Position numbers and translations under genes: made by a program. From Chthonomonas calidirosea (GTDB lineage Bacteria > Armatimonadota > Chthonomonadetes > Chthonomonadales > Chthonomonadaceae): DNA of 45,751 bases. A model generated the notes under the pieces. The model saw nothing but the letters and a program-made list of their open reading frames with translations, was not told the origin of the DNA and searched no databases. The stretch lies in the NCBI GenBank assembly GCA_945878775.1, contig CAMCUQ010000005.1, forward strand, positions 1 to 45,751, in the 5' to 3' direction. Shown here piece by piece: positions 21,803 through 30,802 of this stretch. How positions within the stretch are numbered: the first letter of the stretch is position 1; each line of letters opens with the position of its first letter.

Positions 21803-22692
21803 AACTCCACAGCCTTATCTTCCTCATAGGCGAGGCGGGGCGCAACATTCGGCGCAACGGCTTGATGTCTCTGGCGGCACTCGGCACAGTAACCGTTGCC
21901 CTCACGGTACTTGGAGGTTCCCTCTGGACGACTTTTCGCCTCAATGAGTTCGCTCGATTACAACCGGAGCGATTTAACCGAATCGATCTCTTCCTTCCTG
22001 CCACTTCAGATCGCTCTGTCGCCGATGCTCTCCAAAAACGAATCGAAAAACTGCCCAACGTGAAAAACGTGGAGCTTGTGCCCAAAGAGGAAGCATGGAA
22101 ACTGATCCAACAGCAGGAGCCAACTCTCACGCAAGCCCTCGAAACCAACCCTCTCCCCGACAAGCTAGAAGTAGAGCTAGAGGACCCCACACAGGTCTCC
22201 TCGCTTGCACAGCAGTTTCGGGATCATAAGGCGTTTTCGCAGGTGGAAAAAGTGGTGGATGCAGGCGAAGAGGTACGCACTCTGGTCAACTTTGCCCGCA
22301 TCATAAAGATAGTGGGCGGCGGACTCTCAATAGGGCTTTTCGTTGCCACACTGTTCATCATCCACAACACGATTCGGCTCACTGTGTTTGCACGACGACG
22401 CGAGGTACGAATCATGCAGATGGTGGGTGCAACTCCCGGCTTCATTCGCCTCCCTCTCCTCTTAGAAGGGCTTTTTCACGGCACGATTGGGGGCATTATT
22501 GCGGGGGTATTGGTGTTGCTTTGTGGCAGAGAGGTCTCTCTCTTCGTTACAAGCCTAAAATCGCCTTTAGTAGGCAACCAAGCCTCTTTACTCTCCCCTG
22601 CACAGATATTCGTCCTCATCACGCTCATGGGAGCCTGTCTCGGAGTTGTGGGCAGTTTTCTCGCCATTCGTCGCTTTGTGAGACAAATATAA
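21799..22692 (+). CDS. ftsX: Cell division permease FtsX
   Basis: 297 aa; FtsX fold with KLPNVKNVELVPKEEAW and REVRIMQMVGATPGFIRLPLLLEGLFHGTIGG; overlaps ftsE by 4 nt. Confidence 0.93.
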   Translation: MKLHSLIFLIGEAGRNIRRNGLMSLAALGTVTVALTVLGGSLWTTFRLNEFARLQPERFNRIDLFLPATSDRSVADALQKRIEKLPNVKNVELVPKEEAWKLIQQQEPTLTQALETNPLPDKLEVELEDPTQVSSLAQQFRDHKAFSQVEKVVDAGEEVRTLVNFARIIKIVGGGLSIGLFVATLFIIHNTIRLTVFARRREVRIMQMVGATPGFIRLPLLLEGLFHGTIGGIIAGVLVLLCGREVSLFVTSLKSPLVGNQASLLSPAQIFVLITLMGACLGVVGSFLAIRRFVRQI

Positions 22693-22743
22693 CGCTTGGT
22701 ATCAAGTTCAAGACCTCGTTTGTGAGCATCAAGGAGGTGTACC

Positions 22744-24153
22744 GTGGAATACCAAATTGAGTCTGAGCTACTGCAACCCACTCCCCGCCCTATCCAGCCC
22801 AAATTGCCTCCTACGGCAATAGGGTGTATGGCACTCTTTTTTACTCCTTTTGTCGTAGTAGGAATCTATCTTGCCATCGACACGATTAGGACTTTAGGAG
22901 AGGTATTACACCCCGATCCACAATCCCCAACTCATGGCGCGACTCTAGGGTTTATCTTTCAAGCCGTTTTTGCGCTATTTTGGAATGGTGCTCTCATCTA
23001 CATGACAACCGCTAGTATTAGGAAAACGCGTAAAGATTCTCTTATAGTACGTGAGGGAGTGCCTGTGCCCGCAACGATTCTGGAGAGCAAATTAGAAAGC
23101 CACAACGATACTGACCAATGCATCTATCGCTATAGCTTTGTTCGTAGGGACGGAGCCACTATCGTTGGGACGCAAACGGTAAATAGATCAGGAAATGCCA
23201 ATATTGAAAAGGGGGACACCGTTACCCTTCTGTACCTGCCAGATAAATCGGAGCAGAACGCACTCTATCGTTTTTGCGATTACCGCGCTAAAGGGACAGT
23301 GAGTACCGAGTATGCACACGGCACAAAAACAGACCCTCTTCCAGTCACTCCAATTCCAGCCCCGTCCTTCTCCACACCCTACAGGATGGAGCCAGAGCTG
23401 AACCAGCCCATACCACGCTCCATAGCACCTATCCCTCGTGGAATACAGACCGCTTCTGGCTGTTTTATCCTGTTTATGACCCCCTTTGTCTTGATAGGCT
23501 TGTGGCAAGCCTATCAGTCTATCACCATTACCGCTGTGCAAGGGTTTGGCACTACTACCGAAGCCATTGTGGAGTCGAAAGCAGAGGGCAAGCGATTTCT
23601 TACGGAAGGTAAGAATGGACCTAGTACGCACCTCTATGTCACCTATCGGTTTCAAGCCAACGGGCACACCTATCGCTCTCAAGATGATGTCTACGAAAAG
23701 GACTACGAACGCATTCGACCTGGTGATAGGCTCTCGATTCGCTACCTGTTTTTCGCACCCTCAAAACTCACCCTCCTGGTAGAGCGAAGTGCCACGGCGG
23801 ATTCCGATAGCATAGTACAGACCCTGTTTTGGAATGGCATCGTAAGTCTCTTTATTCTTATTCCCTTTAGCGCGAGAGTCCAAGGGCGACGTTTCATTCG
23901 ACGTGGCATTGCCGTTCCTGCCACAATTACCTCCAAAACAGTGGACACAAACGGCAATTCAGATACCTGCTATCTCCATTTCCAATATCACGTACAGGGC
24001 AAAGCCTCTCCATTGGAAGGAAAGCAGATGCTTCAAAAGTTGCAATTGGAGGGGATTTCAGTGGGGGAGACTCTCACGCTACTCTATCTGCCAAACGCTC
24101 CCGATAAATACAAGTTCTACCGCTTCTCATTTTATAAAGCCCGCCTCTCCTAA
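22744..24153 (+). CDS. Membrane protein with internal duplication (DUF3592-like)
   Basis: GTG start after AAGGAGGTG. Two homologous halves, each with a TM pair and a VxGDxxxLxYLP-like segment. Confidence 0.7.
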   Translation: MEYQIESELLQPTPRPIQPKLPPTAIGCMALFFTPFVVVGIYLAIDTIRTLGEVLHPDPQSPTHGATLGFIFQAVFALFWNGALIYMTTASIRKTRKDSLIVREGVPVPATILESKLESHNDTDQCIYRYSFVRRDGATIVGTQTVNRSGNANIEKGDTVTLLYLPDKSEQNALYRFCDYRAKGTVSTEYAHGTKTDPLPVTPIPAPSFSTPYRMEPELNQPIPRSIAPIPRGIQTASGCFILFMTPFVLIGLWQAYQSITITAVQGFGTTTEAIVESKAEGKRFLTEGKNGPSTHLYVTYRFQANGHTYRSQDDVYEKDYERIRPGDRLSIRYLFFAPSKLTLLVERSATADSDSIVQTLFWNGIVSLFILIPFSARVQGRRFIRRGIAVPATITSKTVDTNGNSDTCYLHFQYHVQGKASPLEGKQMLQKLQLEGISVGETLTLLYLPNAPDKYKFYRFSFYKARLS

Positions 24154-24239
24154 CCGTTAAGGACAGAAAGCGCATCAAACAGCTTCCCTCTGCCCTAGAA
24201 CACATTAGACCTCTCTACTGAAAAGCACCTTATAATGGC

Positions 24240-24275
24240 AAAAGAGAGGTGGGGTGTTAGCCCCGCCTCTCTTTT
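24240..24275. terminator. Bidirectional intrinsic terminator
   Basis: AAAAGAGAGG(TGGGG)TGTTAG(CCCCG)CCTCTCTTTT lies between the convergent 22744 gene and the 67-aa minus-strand gene. Confidence 0.85.
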
Positions 24276-24326
24276 GCTTGAAGGTCTCTCTTTTTCGTCT
24301 TTTTTGTTTGTGTTACTTTTGGTTTG

Positions 24327-24530
24327 TTAGTACGATGCGTTTGTTTCGCGGGAGGTTAGCCGACGGAAACGGCGCGAAGTTTGCACGATCTCCACACGCT
24401 CTGGCAGGGTGTCACGCTCTTCAACACGAACCACGTCTCCGGTCTCCATATCGATGTAGACTCCGGGATCAACGGTCTCCCCCGACCAATACTCTCTCAC
24501 ACTAAATCTTGCTACCTGAAGGGGTGGCAT
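24327..24530 (-). CDS. Small hypothetical protein (67 aa)
   Basis: Good Shine-Dalgarno (AAAGGAGAAAGAG-ATG), a convergent terminator at its 3' end, and no competing ORF with better support. Confidence 0.6.
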   Translation of the reverse strand: MPPLQVARFSVREYWSGETVDPGVYIDMETGDVVRVEERDTLPERVEIVQTSRRFRRLTSRETNASY

Positions 24531-24946
24531 CTCTTTCTCCTTTCAAAATAACGGCTAGAGAAGGGTTCTACTCTCCCTAAAACAAGGGGCAGAACAAGGT
24601 TGCCTCACATTGCGCTTCAGTTCTAGGCTCGTGTCGTCTCCGCCTCTATCGGGCGTCTATTCTTTCGCCTCTGCTTGTGCAGGGCAGCTTGAAGCGATTC
24701 AACAATGCGTTCTCAACGCTACACACTAATTATGGCACATTTTGCGATATTCCGCAAGAGAGGCGAACAGTAGCAATATTATTCGTACTCTAGCACTCTC
24801 TTCAACTCTCTATCGCCCTTGAATCGCGTTCACTATAAGAATAGACCCAAAATAGTTGAGAAAAGTTACGGTCATTGCGACACTTTTCTTTGCCCCCTCG
24901 CGTCCTCTCTCCTGTAACCCCAAAACTAAAAGGAGCACACACGCAC

Positions 24947-26128
24947 ATGGTGGCATCCCCCACAGAAACCCGCGCCAGCCTCAAAGCAACCTGTCCCCGC
25001 AAAGAGCTGTTTGAAGCCGTTCAGACCGTAGGACACGCCGTATCAGGTAGAAGCGCACTCCCCATTCTTAGCCATATTCTTATTCGCACAGAGAGCAATG
25101 GACTTCGGCTCATTGCAACAGACCTCGAACTCGGCATTTCGTGCTACATTCCTGCCCAAATATCAGAGGCAGGCGCACTCACTGCTCCCTCACGCCCCTT
25201 TGCAGAGGTCTTGGGCAATCTGCCCGACAAGAGCGACGTTGCGATCTCTGTCGATAAAAGCTACACAGTGCGAGTCCATTGCGAAAAGTCCGACTACAAA
25301 ATATTGGGCTTACCTGCCGAAGAGTATCCCTCTCTGCCAGAAGTGAAAGATAACGTCTCTTTTTCCATCCCACAAGCAAAAATGCGAGAGATGATTCGCC
25401 AAACCCGCTTCGCTGTAGGAACCGACGAAACACGCCCCATTCTCACAGGCATTCTTATGGTATTTGATGGAGACAGCCTGAAGTTTGTAGCCACCGACAC
25501 CCACCGCCTCGCCGTCAAAACCGCAACAGTGACCAACGGCAACGGTTCCCAAAACGCCATTGTCCCCGCCCGTGCCATGAACGAACTCACACGGCTACTG
25601 ACAGGGGAAGAGGGCAACGTGGAGGTACGCCTCTCAGGCAACCAAGTAATGTTCCTACTCCCTGGCGAGAACCAAGTCCAAATCATTGCGCGACTTATTG
25701 AGGGACAGTTCCCCAATTTCCAGAGGGTCATTCCTGCCGAATACACAAAGCGACTTATTGTTCCCACCCCCAACCTTCAGAGTGCCGTAAAGCGTGCCGC
25801 CATCGTTGCCCGCGAAAACTCCCAAAGAGTCATCTTCCGCGCAACCGAGGACAAACTGGTACTTACCGCAGAGAGTCAAGTCGTTGGAAACGCCTATGAG
25901 GAGATCGAGATCGAGGCTCAAGGAGGCGATATTGAGACCGCCTTCAACGCAAAATACCTACTCGAAGTTCTGGACGTTCTGGAAGAGGATCACCTCTACC
26001 TAGAGCTAACAGAGGCACTCAAGCCCGGCGTCCTCCGCCCTGTTCCTGCCCCTGTGAAAGACGGCGATACCGTTGTTCCGGGAACCCCAGACTACCTCTG
26101 TGTTCTCATGCCAATGCAGATATACTAA
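24947..26128 (+). CDS. dnaN: DNA polymerase III subunit beta (sliding clamp)
   Basis: AVSGRSALPILSHILIRTE..LIATDLELGI; FAVGTDETRPILTGI; C-terminal DYLCVLMPMQIY. Start set at ATG 24947. Confidence 0.95.
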   Translation: MVASPTETRASLKATCPRKELFEAVQTVGHAVSGRSALPILSHILIRTESNGLRLIATDLELGISCYIPAQISEAGALTAPSRPFAEVLGNLPDKSDVAISVDKSYTVRVHCEKSDYKILGLPAEEYPSLPEVKDNVSFSIPQAKMREMIRQTRFAVGTDETRPILTGILMVFDGDSLKFVATDTHRLAVKTATVTNGNGSQNAIVPARAMNELTRLLTGEEGNVEVRLSGNQVMFLLPGENQVQIIARLIEGQFPNFQRVIPAEYTKRLIVPTPNLQSAVKRAAIVARENSQRVIFRATEDKLVLTAESQVVGNAYEEIEIEAQGGDIETAFNAKYLLEVLDVLEEDHLYLELTEALKPGVLRPVPAPVKDGDTVVPGTPDYLCVLMPMQIY

Positions 26129-26170
26129 AACGTAGTCGGCGAAAGTCGCTCTGAATCTGCCCTCGTCATG

Positions 26171-26198
26171 CCCCTTTTCCCAACCCTGGGAGAAGGGG
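26171..26198 (+). terminator. Hairpin / probable terminator of dnaN
   Basis: CCCCTTTTCCCA-ACCC-TGGGAGAAGGGG (one G-U pair). Confidence 0.6.
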
Positions 26199-26299
26199 CA
26201 ATAATATTCATCACTTTGAATTATGCGAAAAATACAGAGCATCGTTTGAGAGCCACAATGTGCTAAAATCCAATAATCACTTTCACTTTGAGGTAAACA

Positions 26300-27280
26300 A
26301 TGCCTGAACCGAACCCATCACCGCAGGTGCTTTGCGCCGGTATCCTTGTCGCCGACATCTTTGTTCCACCCATGCCTAGCCTCCCAGCGTCGGGAGAACT
26401 ACGTGCCACCGAAGACTTTTTGCTAGAAACAGGGGGTTGCGCCGCCAATGTAGCCACAAGCCTCACACGCCTTGGGGTTAGTGCCGCCGTTAGTGGCGTG
26501 GTCGGAACCGATGTTTTTGGTGATTTTTTGATCAACGAACTTACAGAAAAAGGGGCAGATACCTCTGGAATTCGACGCACCCCCTATTTTGGAACCTCCA
26601 AAACAGTGGTTCTCCCCGTCATTGGAGATGACCGCCGTTTTATTCATACCTTCGGTGCAAACAACGATTTCAATGAGAAAGACATTGCTCTCGATACCCT
26701 TGAGGAAGGCAGCGTCCTCTATCTTGGGGGGTTGCTCATCATGCCTGCCCTCAAAAGCGAGGGAGTCGCGCGTCTTTTTGAAGCGGCACGTTCCCGTAGA
26801 ATCACGACGGTACTGGATGTGGTGGTTCCCATAGGAGATGCCTCCGAAGCAATGGAGTACCTTCGCCCAATACTCCGCCATACCGATCTCTTCATGCCAA
26901 ACGATGAAGAGGCACACTCCTTAACGGGAGAGGAGGAGGTAGAGAAGCAGGCAGATGCCTTCCTGAAGGCAGGATGTACCACCATTATCATCACTCAAGG
27001 CGTGAAAGGAACCCTCCTCAAGAACAAAGAGGTCGCCCTCTATGCCGACACCTACCCGATAGAATTTGTCGATGGCTCCGGGTCTGGTGACGCTTTTGCC
27101 GCAGGATACATCACGGGTTTGGTGGAAGGGTGGGATTTGAAACGGACTCTCACCTTTGCCAGCGCTATAGGTGCGTCGGCTTGTACCCAACTGGGCTGTA
27201 CGCCGGGAGTGTTCAACCGAGAACAAGCGCAGACAATGATGAGTGAATATCTTCTTAACATTCCAGAAAGAACGAATTAG
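26300..27280 (+). CDS. PfkB-family carbohydrate kinase
   Basis: ETGGCAANVATSLTRLGV and C-terminal DGSGSGDAFAAGYITGL; 326 aa. Confidence 0.92.
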   Translation: MPEPNPSPQVLCAGILVADIFVPPMPSLPASGELRATEDFLLETGGCAANVATSLTRLGVSAAVSGVVGTDVFGDFLINELTEKGADTSGIRRTPYFGTSKTVVLPVIGDDRRFIHTFGANNDFNEKDIALDTLEEGSVLYLGGLLIMPALKSEGVARLFEAARSRRITTVLDVVVPIGDASEAMEYLRPILRHTDLFMPNDEEAHSLTGEEEVEKQADAFLKAGCTTIIITQGVKGTLLKNKEVALYADTYPIEFVDGSGSGDAFAAGYITGLVEGWDLKRTLTFASAIGASACTQLGCTPGVFNREQAQTMMSEYLLNIPERTN

Positions 27281-27302
27281 CCCACCGTTCGCCGAACTCA
27301 AC

Positions 27303-27346
27303 AAAAGCCCTCTGCTACTCCATTTTCAGAGCAACAGAGGGCTTTT
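27303..27346 (+). terminator. Intrinsic terminator after the PfkB kinase
   Basis: AAAAGCCCTCTG...CAGAGGGCTTTT, a 12-bp perfect stem ending in U-rich sequence. Confidence 0.85.
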
Positions 27347-27439
27347 GCATTGCCCCACCTAAAAGACCCCTCCCCCTCCTGATTTCAAAACAACACCCCT
27401 CCTCGAAGACAAGATTCACGTATAAACAAAAAAAGAGGG

Positions 27440-27468
27440 TTGACATCTTGTTAGTATGTGTCTATAAT
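27440..27468 (+). promoter_or_regulatory. Perfect consensus sigma-70 promoter for the aldolase/SDR gene
   Basis: TTGACA (27440-27445), 17-nt spacer, TATAAT (27463-27468). Confidence 0.9.
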
Positions 27469-27485
27469 AAACTTATTGACCATAC

Positions 27486-27509
27486 GTTCACCACTTGAAC
27501 ATTTGTTCA
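27486..27509. promoter_or_regulatory. Candidate sugar-regulator operator just downstream of the predicted TSS
   Basis: GTTCA-CCACT-TGAAC (27486-27500) overlaps TGAACA-TT-TGTTCA (27496-27509). Confidence 0.5.
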
Positions 27510-27534
27510 CACTAAGCGAGACTTGGAGCCGACA

Positions 27535-29589
27535 ATGCAAAACCTATGGAATGAGAGCGATGCCTCTAGCCTTACGCCCATCGAGCAACTGACGTATATG
27601 TCGCGCCTCATTGGAGCCGATACAAGTCTTGTGGTTTGGGGTGGAGGCAACACCTCCCTCAAGCTTTGGGAAGAGGATTTTCGTGGTAGAGCTACCTATG
27701 TGTTGCGGGTAAAAGGCAGCGGCTCCGACCTTAAAACCATTGAACGCAAACACTTCACGGGGATACGAATGGACGACGCTATCGCAGTCGAATCCCGTGA
27801 AGATATGACAGATGATGAAATGGTAGCCTACCTCGCCCTCTGTCAGACCAGCCACACAGACCCCAGAGGCTCCATAGAGACCCTACTCCATGCTTTCCTA
27901 CCTGCCACAGCCGTTGCCCACAGTCATGCAGATGCCATTGTTGCCCTCTGCAATAACACGCGGGGCGCGGAGGCAGTGCGCGAAGCATTGGGGGAGAGTG
28001 TCATACAAATCCCTTACCGTCGCCCCGGTTTTCTGCTCTCAAAAGAGGTGGGAGCCGCAGTCAAAGAGAATCCTCATGCGACAGGGCTTGTACTGATGAA
28101 TCATGGGCTGATCACTTGGGGGGAGACTTGCAAAGAGGCGTATGACAGACACATCACGCTTACCAACCTTGCTGAGGAGTACCTCGCGAAGCAGCGACTA
28201 GGAAAAGCGGTTTTTGGAGGGATACAAGTCGCTCCGCTCACAGAACAGCGTCGGCATGAGATAGCATCCGCCATTGCGCCTCTCCTTCGGGGTGCTATCA
28301 GCGTTCCAAAGCGGATGCTCTTACGGTACGAAGATTCAAAAGAGGTACTTGATTTCGTGGGTTCCGAACAAGCCTCGCGCGTCTCACAAATCGGTGCAGC
28401 AACCCCAGATCATATTCTCAGCACGAAGATACTTCCGCTCTTCGTGACCGTCACGCACCCAGAGGACGAGGCTCATGTGGCACAGTGCATTCGAGAATCG
28501 GCGCAAGAGTGGCGTGATCGCTATGCCGCCTATTTTGAGCGCAATCGCAAAGACCAAAAGAGCCTCGATCCGACTCCCCGTGTCGTTTTGATCCCTGGGC
28601 TTGGAATGTGGACAACGGGCAAAGACCTGAAGACGGCACAGATTCCGGCAGACATCTATCGACACACCATGCAGATCATCGCAGACGCAGAAGGGGTATC
28701 AGGATACAAGACCCTCTCGGAACCAGATGGTTTTGACGCGGAATATTGGGGGCTTGAACTGTACAAACTGACTCTCGCACCTCCCGAAAAAGAGCTGGCG
28801 CGACGTGTCGTGATGGTGACGGGCGCGGCAAGTGGTATCGGACGCGCTATCGCCGAAAAGTTTGCTCAGGAGGGGGCGCATGTGGCTATCTGCGATCTCA
28901 ATGAAAGCGATAGCCAAGCCGTTGCCGATGCCATCAACAAGAAACAAGGCTCCCTTTGCGCGATAGGTATCGCTATGGATGTGACGCAAGAGAGTGCCGT
29001 TCAGCAGGGCTTTGCAAAAGTCGCATTGGCATTTGGTGGCTTAGACATCGTTGTCTCCAATGCGGGCATCGCCCCGACGGGCAAGATCGAAGCTCTCTCT
29101 TTGGAGACATGGGAGCGCAGTTTTGCCGTGAACGCAACGGGACACTTCTTGGTAGCACGGGAGGCGGTAAAGGTGCTTCGCGCTCAAGGGTTGGGAGGGA
29201 GCATTGTCTTTAATGTCACCAAAAATGTCTTTGCCCCCGGCGCAGATTTTGGAGCCTACAGTTGCGCGAAGGCGGCGGAGGCACAACTCGCTCGTATACT
29301 CGCAATAGAAAACGGCGTCTTCGGAATTAGGGTGAATATGTTGAACCCCGATGCGATCTTTGAGGCGGGGCTATGGACTCCAGAGCTGAAAGCGGAGCGG
29401 GCAAAAGCGAAAGGTATTCCGCTTGAGAGTTTTGAGCAGAGCATTCAGCAAGGCAACCTTCTCAAAGCAAAGGTGACCGCGCAAGATGTGGCGGAAGCCG
29501 CGCTCTTCTTTGCCTCAGAGCGTAGCGCGAAGACTACAGGAGCCGTTTTGCCCGTCGATGGAGGGCTACGAGACGCTTTTCCCCGCTAA
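27535..29589 (+). CDS. Bifunctional rhamnulose-1-phosphate aldolase / short-chain dehydrogenase (RhaD-SDR fusion)
   Basis: N-terminal class II aldolase/adducin domain (AHSHADAIVALCNN, MNHGLITWG); C-terminal SDR (VTGAASGIGRAIAEKF, VSNAGIAP, AYSCAK). ATG 27535 preceded by GGAG; the supplied ORF starts upstream at TTG. Confidence 0.9.
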   Translation: MQNLWNESDASSLTPIEQLTYMSRLIGADTSLVVWGGGNTSLKLWEEDFRGRATYVLRVKGSGSDLKTIERKHFTGIRMDDAIAVESREDMTDDEMVAYLALCQTSHTDPRGSIETLLHAFLPATAVAHSHADAIVALCNNTRGAEAVREALGESVIQIPYRRPGFLLSKEVGAAVKENPHATGLVLMNHGLITWGETCKEAYDRHITLTNLAEEYLAKQRLGKAVFGGIQVAPLTEQRRHEIASAIAPLLRGAISVPKRMLLRYEDSKEVLDFVGSEQASRVSQIGAATPDHILSTKILPLFVTVTHPEDEAHVAQCIRESAQEWRDRYAAYFERNRKDQKSLDPTPRVVLIPGLGMWTTGKDLKTAQIPADIYRHTMQIIADAEGVSGYKTLSEPDGFDAEYWGLELYKLTLAPPEKELARRVVMVTGAASGIGRAIAEKFAQEGAHVAICDLNESDSQAVADAINKKQGSLCAIGIAMDVTQESAVQQGFAKVALAFGGLDIVVSNAGIAPTGKIEALSLETWERSFAVNATGHFLVAREAVKVLRAQGLGGSIVFNVTKNVFAPGADFGAYSCAKAAEAQLARILAIENGVFGIRVNMLNPDAIFEAGLWTPELKAERAKAKGIPLESFEQSIQQGNLLKAKVTAQDVAEAALFFASERSAKTTGAVLPVDGGLRDAFPR

Positions 29590-29732
29590 TTTTGCAAATT
29601 GAGAAGGGTGATTCGAGGAGTACGCGGAAACATACAGGAGTGATTTGTGCTTTCGTCTTTCTGAGCAAGGGCTTTTGGCACAAAACCTATTTTCTACTGT
29701 AGAGACGCGCAAGAACGCGCAAAGAGGGGCAT

Positions 29733-30713
29733 ATGCCACAATCAGAACAGGATACCAGTGGAAATATCGAACTGCTAACCCGTATCGCCTCTCTCTACTA
29801 CCTTGATAACCTGACGCAAGCAGAGATTTCTATTCGGATAGGACTTTCGCGTATCAAAGTGGTTCGGCTCCTGAAGAAAGCGAGAGAACTGGGTATTGTG
29901 GAGATACGCATCCATACCCCTGCCGTGCTACGCACCTCGTTAGAGACCGCCCTGATACGCAAATTTGGGCTACAGCAGGTTCTACTCGTTGCAGATCAGG
30001 TGAGTGAAGAGAACCAAAGGGAGTTGACGGCACAGGTCGCCGCAACGCAACTGGACAGGCTCCTACAGGAGGGCGATAGGGTTGCCATTGGTATGGGGCG
30101 CAATGTCGGAGCCGTTCCCTATGTGCTTGGTACAGTCACTCCTCGCAAGTGTGTCTTTGTAACCGCCATTGGAGGATCGCCTCTGGTGGGTCAACCCATC
30201 AACTCGGCAGACATTTGCCGTCGTTTGGCAGAGCGTTTTGGTGGCACCAGTGAGTGCCTTTATGCACCCGCCTACGTGGAAAGTCCAGAATTGCGCGAGT
30301 CGTTTTTGCGCCATGAAGAGGTGCAAAGCGTTCTCGATAACGCACGCCATGCGCGTCTTGCCCTCGTCGGCATTGGTGACGCAAAGAACCAAAGTGCCGT
30401 TGTCAAGATGGGCTGTTTTTCAGAGGTAGATATGGCACGATTGCGTGATGCAGGAGCGGTGGGCGATATTCTCGGTTACTTTTTTGACAGAGAGGGACGC
30501 CCCATAGGACCCGGCATGAATGAGCGGGTTATTAGCGTCAGCGGAGACGATCTACGCTCTATCCCATGCGTGATCGCCGTTGTGGCAGAAAGTGAAAAGA
30601 CAGCGGCTCTTCTGGGGGCACTACGCGCAGGTCTGCTCAACGTTTTGATCACAACCGTTGGTAATGCTCGCCGTCTGCTGGAGATGGATGCCCCTGCAAC
30701 GATAGCGGTGTAG
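29733..30713 (+). CDS. SorC/DeoR-family sugar-binding transcriptional regulator
   Basis: IASLYYLDNLTQAEISIRIGLSRIKVVRLLKKARELGIVEIRI HTH followed by a SorC sugar-binding domain; 326 aa. Confidence 0.92.
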   Translation: MPQSEQDTSGNIELLTRIASLYYLDNLTQAEISIRIGLSRIKVVRLLKKARELGIVEIRIHTPAVLRTSLETALIRKFGLQQVLLVADQVSEENQRELTAQVAATQLDRLLQEGDRVAIGMGRNVGAVPYVLGTVTPRKCVFVTAIGGSPLVGQPINSADICRRLAERFGGTSECLYAPAYVESPELRESFLRHEEVQSVLDNARHARLALVGIGDAKNQSAVVKMGCFSEVDMARLRDAGAVGDILGYFFDREGRPIGPGMNERVISVSGDDLRSIPCVIAVVAESEKTAALLGALRAGLLNVLITTVGNARRLLEMDAPATIAV

Positions 30714-30802
30714 CTGTGTGGAGAGGCTGGAGGATCATACCATGCTAGCCCTCAAATCTGCCCAATAACCTTCATTTCAAACAGAAAGAACGATAGAATT
30801 CG

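Noticed and set aside
24531-24946. oriC near dnaN
   Set aside because: No cluster of TTATCCACA-like boxes was seen and dnaA is not adjacent.
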